Of a DNA stretch of 64,000 nt, positions 58,365-64,000 are shown piece by piece. Source of the stretch: Acidobacteriota bacterium (lineage in GTDB: Bacteria > Acidobacteriota > Terriglobia > Terriglobales > Acidobacteriaceae); contig QIAM01000026.1 in the NCBI GenBank assembly GCA_003225555.1, positions 62,001-126,000 of the forward strand, in the 5' to 3' direction. The position numbers and the translations under genes are program-made. Within the stretch, counting starts at the first letter, position 1. Each line of letters begins with the position of its first letter. The notes under the pieces are model-generated. The model saw only the letters and a list, made by a program, of their open reading frames with translations, was not told where the DNA came from and did no database searches.

Positions 58365-59048
58365 ATGCTGAGGCGTTACGTTTTTGCAGTGGCACTCGTG
58401 GTCTCCCTTTGCACTCCAACGTGGGTCTATTCCCAAAGTTCTACGCAGGCCCCATCCCGGTCCACTGGCGAGCACCGCAAAACCAGCGAACCCTATACCG
58501 GAGATCTTTCAATTTTCGAATCCGAGGGGCGAGACCAGAGGCTGCAGATCAACCGAGTGATGGACATCCTAGGCATTACGCTGGGCAAGAATGTAGCCGA
58601 CATCGGAGCGGGCTCGGGCTGGTTCGCAGTGCGGGCCGCCCAAAAAACGGGAGCCACCGGAGTCGTGTATGCCGTCGACATCAATCCTGAGGCCATCCGC
58701 TACATCGCGAATCGAGCGCGGAAAGAGCATCTGAGTAACGTGAAGACGATCCTCAGCAAGGCAGACGACCCTATGCTGCTGGCCGCTTCAGTGGACTCGG
58801 TGCTCCTGCTGAAGACCTATCACGAGGTTGCGGAGCCCATCATTCTTTTGAGGAATCTGCGAGCGTCTCTTCGCCCAGGAGCGAAAGTTGGGATTATCGA
58901 TCGTAACGGAAATGGCGAGAATCACGGAGTAGGGAAGGATGTGGTCATCCGTGAAGCAAAACAGGCCGGCTACAAGTTGGCCGAACAATACGATTTCGTG
59001 AAGGGCGACAACATGGATTATTTCCTGGTCTTCATTGCAGACAAATAA
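58365..59048 (+). CDS. Secreted/lipid-associated SAM-dependent methyltransferase
   Basis: MDILGITLGKNVADIGAGSGWFAVRAAQKTGATGVVYAVDINPEAIRYI. Confidence 0.88.
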   Translation: MLRRYVFAVALVVSLCTPTWVYSQSSTQAPSRSTGEHRKTSEPYTGDLSIFESEGRDQRLQINRVMDILGITLGKNVADIGAGSGWFAVRAAQKTGATGVVYAVDINPEAIRYIANRARKEHLSNVKTILSKADDPMLLAASVDSVLLLKTYHEVAEPIILLRNLRASLRPGAKVGIIDRNGNGENHGVGKDVVIREAKQAGYKLAEQYDFVKGDNMDYFLVFIADK

Positions 59049-59385
59049 TCTCGTCGACCGCTGACCAGGTCGTACGAGTTAAGTCCGCAAACGCCGGCAG
59101 GTCAACATCGGAAGCTGCTCCCTGCGGGCTTGCCCATGCCGACTCCATGCTTGCCCAATCGTCGAAGTAAAGCTCGATCACCGCCTCCCATCCCGGTGCC
59201 TTTCGCGTGGGATCAGCACAAACATAGTTCTGGACGTATTTCCTCAGGCCCGGCAGATTCTTTGCAAGCGGTCCATGAATGTTCTGCAGATGTTGACGAA
59301 ATTGCTTTGCCGTCAGGTCTGGACGCTTGTAGATCACGACCATGAACTTGACCATGGGAGTCTCATCGTATTCACGCGTTCTCAA
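59032..59385 (-). CDS. EthD-family protein
   Basis: MVKFMVVIYKRPDLTAKQFRQHLQNIHGPLAKNLPGLRKYVQNYV... Confidence 0.8.
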   Translation of the reverse strand: MRTREYDETPMVKFMVVIYKRPDLTAKQFRQHLQNIHGPLAKNLPGLRKYVQNYVCADPTRKAPGWEAVIELYFDDWASMESAWASPQGAASDVDLPAFADLTRTTWSAVDEIICLQ

Positions 59386-60527
59386 TCATTCCCGCCAGCA
59401 GCAAGGCGCGGCGTGGCAACTCTGAGATCAGGATGTGCTCGTGTACCGCGTGCGCTCCCTCTCCGACACCGCCCATGCCATCGAGTGTGGGAATTCCGAT
59501 GCCGGCAGTGAAGTTGCCATCCGAACCTCCGCCCACAGCGGCCTCTTCAAGCTTCCAACCAATTTCTTTTGCGATCTCCTGAGCCTTGCCGTACAGGGCC
59601 GCGACTCCGGCGGTACGCTCCATGGGCATGCGGTTGATGCCGCCGGTGATCTCAAGTTGGCAGCGCTTGTCGAAAGTCTTAAGAGATCGTATGCGCCGGT
59701 CCATGGTGGCAGCTTGCCTCGCGCTCTTGATGCGCACATCGATGCCCGCGCTAGCCTGCGCCGCAATCACATTGGTCCGCGTCCCGCCTTGGATCAAGCC
59801 TACGTTCACCGAAAGACCTTTCCGCAAATCGTTCAGCTTCGACACCGCCGCCACTTGCCGTGCCAGTTCCAGTATGGCGCTGTGCCCTTTTCCCGGATCA
59901 AGACCAGCGTGCGCCGCCACACCCCTCACCTTGAGCGAGTATTCGCCGACACCTTTGCGTGCAGTCTTCACGGCACGTCTCGCGCCCGCTTCCAGCACCA
60001 GCACGGCATCCGAATCCCGTGCCAGAGCCTCTGTGATCTTCCGCGAAGATCTGCTGCCGACCTCTTCGTCCGACACCAGAAATACTGTGACCGGTCGCGG
60101 CAACTCCTTATGCCAACTCCGCAGCCCTTCGATCGCATACAACATCAGCGCGATGCCCGACTTCATGTCGAGCACGCCCGGCCCGTGCAAGCGGTCGCCA
60201 GCCAGCCCGCACAGCATGGTCTCCAAGGTGCCCAATGGGTACACCGTATCGAAATGGCCTAGCAGCAACACAGGTTTCGCATAATTGTTCCCGGAAAAGT
60301 TAATTTGCAAATTGTCGCCGTAGCGCTCGGCATGATGAAAGCGCGCAGTTCCGCCTAACGTCCGGAATTTTTCCGCCAAAAACATCCCCATGCGGTCGGC
60401 GGCCACCTTGTGGTCGCTCGGCGATTCAATCTCGACGAACTCCCGGATGGTCTCGACCATTTGCGACTGTTTCGCTTCGAAGTAGCGCAGGCGCTCACGC
60501 CAGTCAGTTCCCGCTGCAGCTCTCATG
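59372..60527 (-). CDS. M20 family metallopeptidase (glutamate carboxypeptidase-like)
   Basis: PVLLLGHFDTVYPLGTLETM, HGPGVLDMKSGIALMLYAIEGL, SDEEVGSRSSRKI, GVAAHAGLDPGKGHSAILELA; start uncertain (ORF extends to 60736). Confidence 0.9.
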
Positions 60528-60643
60528 GAAGGTTTTGATTTCTTCGCAGACACTAAATCTCTTCTCTTTCTGGCAGGATTCTGCGATGCAATCTCCGCGC
60601 AGTGCCGTACAGTATAATCTTCAGGCCGTTCGAGACAAATTCC

Positions 60644-61177
60644 ATGACTGAGAGCACTCATCCTGCGGCGGCCGCGCCGTCTACCCCGGCTAAGGCCGCG
60701 CTCGATATCCACGAGATTCTGAAAATTCTGCCGCATCGCTATCCGCTGCTCTTGATCGATCGAGTCCTAGAACTGAAACGCCGCGAGCGCATCGTTGCCC
60801 TCAAGAACGTAACCATCAATGAACCGTTCTTCAACGGCCACTTCCCTGGATTGCCCATCATGCCCGGCGTCCTGGTGGTCGAGGCTATTGCCCAGGCCGG
60901 CGGCGCACTATTGCTGACAGAGGTGGAAGACCGCACCGACAAAGTGATCGTCTTCACGGGGATCGAACGCGCTCGCTTCCGCCGTCCCGTAAGTCCAGGG
61001 GATCAGTTGCGGCTCGAGGTTCAAGTCACCGGATGGAGACCCTCGGCGCGCATGATCGCCGCCAAGATGTACGGCCAGGCTCTCGTGAATGGAAAGAAGG
61101 TGGCCGAAGCCACGGTATCCTGCCAACTGATCGACAGCTCGCGTGGACGCGGCGGCGAGGACCAAGCGACTGAGTGA
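60644..61177 (+). CDS. fabZ: 3-hydroxyacyl-ACP dehydratase FabZ
   Basis: ILKILPHRYPLLLIDRVLELKRRERIVALKNVTINEPFFNGHFPGLPIMPGVLVVEAIAQAGG. Confidence 0.96.
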   Translation: MTESTHPAAAAPSTPAKAALDIHEILKILPHRYPLLLIDRVLELKRRERIVALKNVTINEPFFNGHFPGLPIMPGVLVVEAIAQAGGALLLTEVEDRTDKVIVFTGIERARFRRPVSPGDQLRLEVQVTGWRPSARMIAAKMYGQALVNGKKVAEATVSCQLIDSSRGRGGEDQATE

Positions 61178-61212
61178 CCCTTGCAGGGCCGGGCGCCACA
61201 CTCCATGACCCA

Positions 61213-61992
61213 ATGATGAATGTTCACCCCATGGCAATCGTTGATCCAGGCGCAAAAATTCCCGCATCCTGCAAGGTCGGCCCGTACTGCATAATCGGTC
61301 CAGACGTGCAAATGGGCGAAGGCTGCCACTTGGTCTCGCACGTCACAATCGAAGGTCCCACGAAAATCGGCGCGGACAACGCTTTCTTCCCATTTTGCGC
61401 AATCGGCATGGACCCGCAGGACGTGACCTACAAGGGCGAACCGACCCGCCTCGAAATCGGTGATCACAACGAAATCCGCGAGTGCGTGACCATCAATCGC
61501 GGCACCCTCAAGGGCGGTGGCCTGACGAAGGTTGGCAGCCATATCCTAATCATGGCCTACACGCACATCGGACACGATTCTGTGATTGGCGACCATGCCA
61601 TGCTCGTAAACGGCGCCACGCTTGGGGGACATGTAACGGTAGAAGAATGGGCCGTTGTCGGAGCCCTGTGTCCCGTACATCAGTTCGTGCGGATCGGCGC
61701 CCACTCCTACGTAGGCGGCGGCACCACGATCACGCAGGACGTTCTACCTTTCTCGATGACTTCCGCCGCCCGCGACACCCACGCCTACGGGATGAACAAA
61801 GTTGGACTGGAGCGCCGCGGTTTTTCCAAAGAGCGCATTCGCAAAATCCAGCACGCCTACAAGGTTCTCTTAGCCTCCAAGATGAATACCTCGCAAGCGC
61901 TGGAAAAGCTGAAGTCCGAAGCCGACCGCGGCAAAGATGTAGCGATGTTGATTCGCTTTATAGAGGCGTCGGAACGCGGAGTGATTAAGTAA
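61213..61992 (+). CDS. lpxA: UDP-N-acetylglucosamine O-acyltransferase LpxA
   Basis: Left-handed beta-helix hexapeptides; HPMAIVDPGAKIPASCKVGPYCIIGPDVQMGEGC...LIMAYTHIGHDSVIGDHAMLVNGATLGGHV. Confidence 0.96.
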   Translation: MMNVHPMAIVDPGAKIPASCKVGPYCIIGPDVQMGEGCHLVSHVTIEGPTKIGADNAFFPFCAIGMDPQDVTYKGEPTRLEIGDHNEIRECVTINRGTLKGGGLTKVGSHILIMAYTHIGHDSVIGDHAMLVNGATLGGHVTVEEWAVVGALCPVHQFVRIGAHSYVGGGTTITQDVLPFSMTSAARDTHAYGMNKVGLERRGFSKERIRKIQHAYKVLLASKMNTSQALEKLKSEADRGKDVAMLIRFIEASERGVIK

Positions 61993-62052
61993 GAGTTGGC
62001 AGTGGTCAAGGCACAAGAGCATCTTTCGTAGATAGATGAAAGCATGAATAGA

Positions 62053-62124
62053 TTTGAAAGGGCACGGCTTCCAGTCGGGCCGCAAAGAGCCAGAAGGAAT
62101 CAGGGCTTGAGCCCCTGAGGCGAG
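62053..62124 (+). repeat. Dispersed two-hairpin element, copy 2 (divergent)
   Basis: TTTGAAAGGGCACGGCTTCCAGTCGGGCCGCAAAGAGCCAGAAGGAATCAGGGCTTGAGCCCCTGAGGCGAG. Confidence 0.75.
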
Positions 62125-62173
62125 CGACAAACGCGGGACAAGGTATTCGTGACGCTACAGCAAACAATTTTTG

Positions 62174-62243
62174 CTGGCCCCTGGCCCCTGGCCCCTGGCC
62201 CCTGATCACTAGCCACTGACTATTGACATGTGACTATTGACAT
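62174..62243 (+). repeat. Ten consecutive heptamers running into the lpxI start codon
   Basis: CTGGCCC x4|CTGATCA|CTAGCCA|CTGACTA|TTGACAT|GTGACTA|TTGACAT|G. Confidence 0.93.
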
Positions 62244-63090
62244 GCAACGCATTGGCCTCATCGCCGGCAACGGCAAATTCCCCTTCCTCGTGCTCGAGGC
62301 AGCGCGCGCACAAGGTTACGAAGTTGTCGTCGCAGCCATCAGAGAAGAAACTTCTCCCGAGATCGAATCCCACGGAGCGAGCGCGGTGCACTGGCTCTCA
62401 CTCGGGGAACTCTCCAAGCTCATCGAAACCTTCAAGCGCGAAGGCGTACACCGCGCCATCATGGCCGGGCAGGTAAAGCACAAACAGATCTTCTCTGCCA
62501 TTCAACCGGATTGGCGCCTCGCGAAACTCTTGCTATCGCTCGCTACGCGCAACACTGATTCCCTGCTGGGCGCGGTCGCCAAGGTTTTGGCGGACGAAGG
62601 CATCACGCTCGAGAACTCCACCTGGCTCCTGAACCCGCTTCTGGTCAAACCCGGCGTCCTGACCCATCGCAGCCCAACCGAACAGGAGCGCAAGAATATT
62701 GACTATGGCCGCAACGTTGGCCGCCAACTCGCGCAGCACGACATCGGACAGACCGTCGTGATCGCTGAATCGGCATGCGTGGCGGTCGAAGCGATGGAGG
62801 GTACCGACGCCACCATCGAACGAGCTGGCCAGATCATGCGCTCCCTGCATGGCGACGCTTCAACGCTCAGCCGTGCCTTAACCGTGGTTAAGATCGCCAA
62901 GCCCGCACAGGACATGCGATTTGATGTCCCAGTAGTTGGAGTGAAGACGATCGAAGTGATGCGAACCGCAGGCGCAACATGCCTGGCGCTCGATGCCGGC
63001 AAATGTTTGCTGCTCGAAGGAGAAAAAATTCCCGAAGCCGCCAACCCCGCCGGGATCGCCGTGGTCTCCGACGTTGCAGTGAATTTCTAG
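62242..63090 (+). CDS. lpxI: UDP-2,3-diacylglucosamine hydrolase LpxI-like (DUF1009)
   Basis: RIGLIAGNGKFPFLVLEAARAQGYEVVVAAIREET...MAGQVKHKQIFSAIQPDWRLAKLL...GRNVGRQLAQHDIGQTVVIAESACVAVEAMEGTD. Confidence 0.92.
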   Translation: MQRIGLIAGNGKFPFLVLEAARAQGYEVVVAAIREETSPEIESHGASAVHWLSLGELSKLIETFKREGVHRAIMAGQVKHKQIFSAIQPDWRLAKLLLSLATRNTDSLLGAVAKVLADEGITLENSTWLLNPLLVKPGVLTHRSPTEQERKNIDYGRNVGRQLAQHDIGQTVVIAESACVAVEAMEGTDATIERAGQIMRSLHGDASTLSRALTVVKIAKPAQDMRFDVPVVGVKTIEVMRTAGATCLALDAGKCLLLEGEKIPEAANPAGIAVVSDVAVNF

Positions 63091-63144
63091 CAGGTGCTGA
63101 AAAACTAAGCCTGTGCTGATGTTTTGACCACGCATGGCTCCGGT

Positions 63145-63216
63145 TTTGAAAGGGCGCGGCTTCAGCCGCGCCGATAAGCCTTGTCAATCAGTGGCGGCTT
63201 TAGCCGCCGAGGGACG
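63145..63216 (+). repeat. Dispersed two-hairpin element, copy 3
   Basis: TTTGAAAGGGCGCGGCTTCAGCCGCGCCGATAAGCCTTGTCAATCAGTGGCGGCTTTAGCCGCCGAGGGACG. Confidence 0.88.
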
Positions 63217-63229
63217 CTTCAGAAAGCCC

Positions 63230-63529
63230 CTAATGCTCGCCAATCCCAAAAACAGCCCCCAGCAGCAAAATCACCAGCACACCCAAAGAAATCCACCCAT
63301 ACCTCCCGTCCTTCTCGCGGAAAAACAGGAAGCAGGCGACCACCACACGCACCACAGGAGTGGCAAGCATCAACAGCACGCCAGCGCGTTCGATCTCCAA
63401 CGGGATGCGTCCGGGTATGAACAGGCCCCCAAGAAGCCCGGCGAGCATGATGAAGAAGCATCCGAAAGCCCCGATGCGAAGGACCAGGGCGACCGCCCGA
63501 TCGAACTCCGGCTCGCGGACTTGACTCAC
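63230..63529 (-). CDS. DUF1634-type small membrane protein
   Basis: 99 aa, 3 TM segments; start overlaps the TauE-like stop by 4 nt. Confidence 0.75.
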   Translation of the reverse strand: MSQVREPEFDRAVALVLRIGAFGCFFIMLAGLLGGLFIPGRIPLEIERAGVLLMLATPVVRVVVACFLFFREKDGRYGWISLGVLVILLLGAVFGIGEH

Positions 63530-64000
63530 GCGGTGCCCCCAGTCGCCAGATGCACCAGCAAATGTCCCGCCAGATAGAGCATGATTGCGACCAGCAGGAA
63601 GACGACGTGGCGTGCGTGAATGCGCGGCGCCAGGCGTGCACCGAGCAGCGAGCCGAGAAAGACTCCGACAGCGAGTGGGGCGGCATACTGCACCAGGATG
63701 TCTCCGCGGCGGTAGTAAACAATTGCACTGGCCGCTGCAGTTACGCCAATCATGAAGTTCGACGTGGCCGTGGCAACCATCAGCGGGACACCCATAAAGA
63801 GATACATCACCGGGACTTTAATGGGACCGCCGCCGATTCCCAGCAAGCCGGAGAGCCCGCCTGCCACCAGAGAAGCGCCCAGTCCAAGCGGGTAACGCTT
63901 CGGCTCGTAGGGAGGAATCACGAACTCGCCGTTGACGGTGTTAGGAGACGATTCGTCCTCCGGCTTCACCTTGCCGCCACGCCACAGGATCGTAATCGCG
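63526..64000 (-). CDS. Sulfite exporter TauE/SafE family permease (possibly cut by window edge)
   Basis: LGLGASLVAGGLSGLLGIGGGPIKVPVMYLFMGVPLMVATATSNFMIGVTAAASAIVYYRRGDI. Confidence 0.85.
   Translation of the reverse strand, partial: AITILWRGGKVKPEDESSPNTVNGEFVIPPYEPKRYPLGLGASLVAGGLSGLLGIGGGPIKVPVMYLFMGVPLMVATATSNFMIGVTAAASAIVYYRRGDILVQYAAPLAVGVFLGSLLGARLAPRIHARHVVFLLVAIMLYLAGHLLVHLATGGTA

Overview
The window is a 64 kb chromosomal segment that looks acidobacterial (a guess from protein and repeat style; taxonomy not tested). It is dominated by housekeeping genes: arginase, asnS, ggt, selD, ftsH-hpt-tilS, thrS, folC, accD, recG, an ispE-tRNAGln-prs-rplY-pth-rpsF-rpsR-rplI block, ispD/ispF, dnaB, lepA, maf, tatA and fabZ-lpxA-lpxI. 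There are also two ECF-sigma modules and one gene that overlapping ORF calls truncate: selD is a UGA-containing selenoprotein gene with a visible SECIS-like hairpin. I see no CRISPR array, phage or transposase. The most unusual signal is in the repeats. (1) Many gene junctions carry strictly 7-bp-periodic (sometimes 9-bp) degenerate arrays, usually as two inverted arms able to form a long hairpin. The sequence differs between loci but the architecture is the same. (2) A two-hairpin palindromic element (consensus about TGTGGGGACAGCCGCCCTCGGCTGTCCGG-CGAGCAAAGCTCG) occurs between genes and also in frame inside conserved enzymes (selD, ispE, quinone reductase, partly recG). Heptamer/nonamer arrays likewise sit in frame inside maf and folC. 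This resembles the in-frame palindromic elements of Rickettsia (RPE). (3) A third dispersed two-hairpin element occurs three times. Three genes are broken by apparent 1-bp indels and one by an in-frame TAG. All calls are by eye; no search or folding was run.
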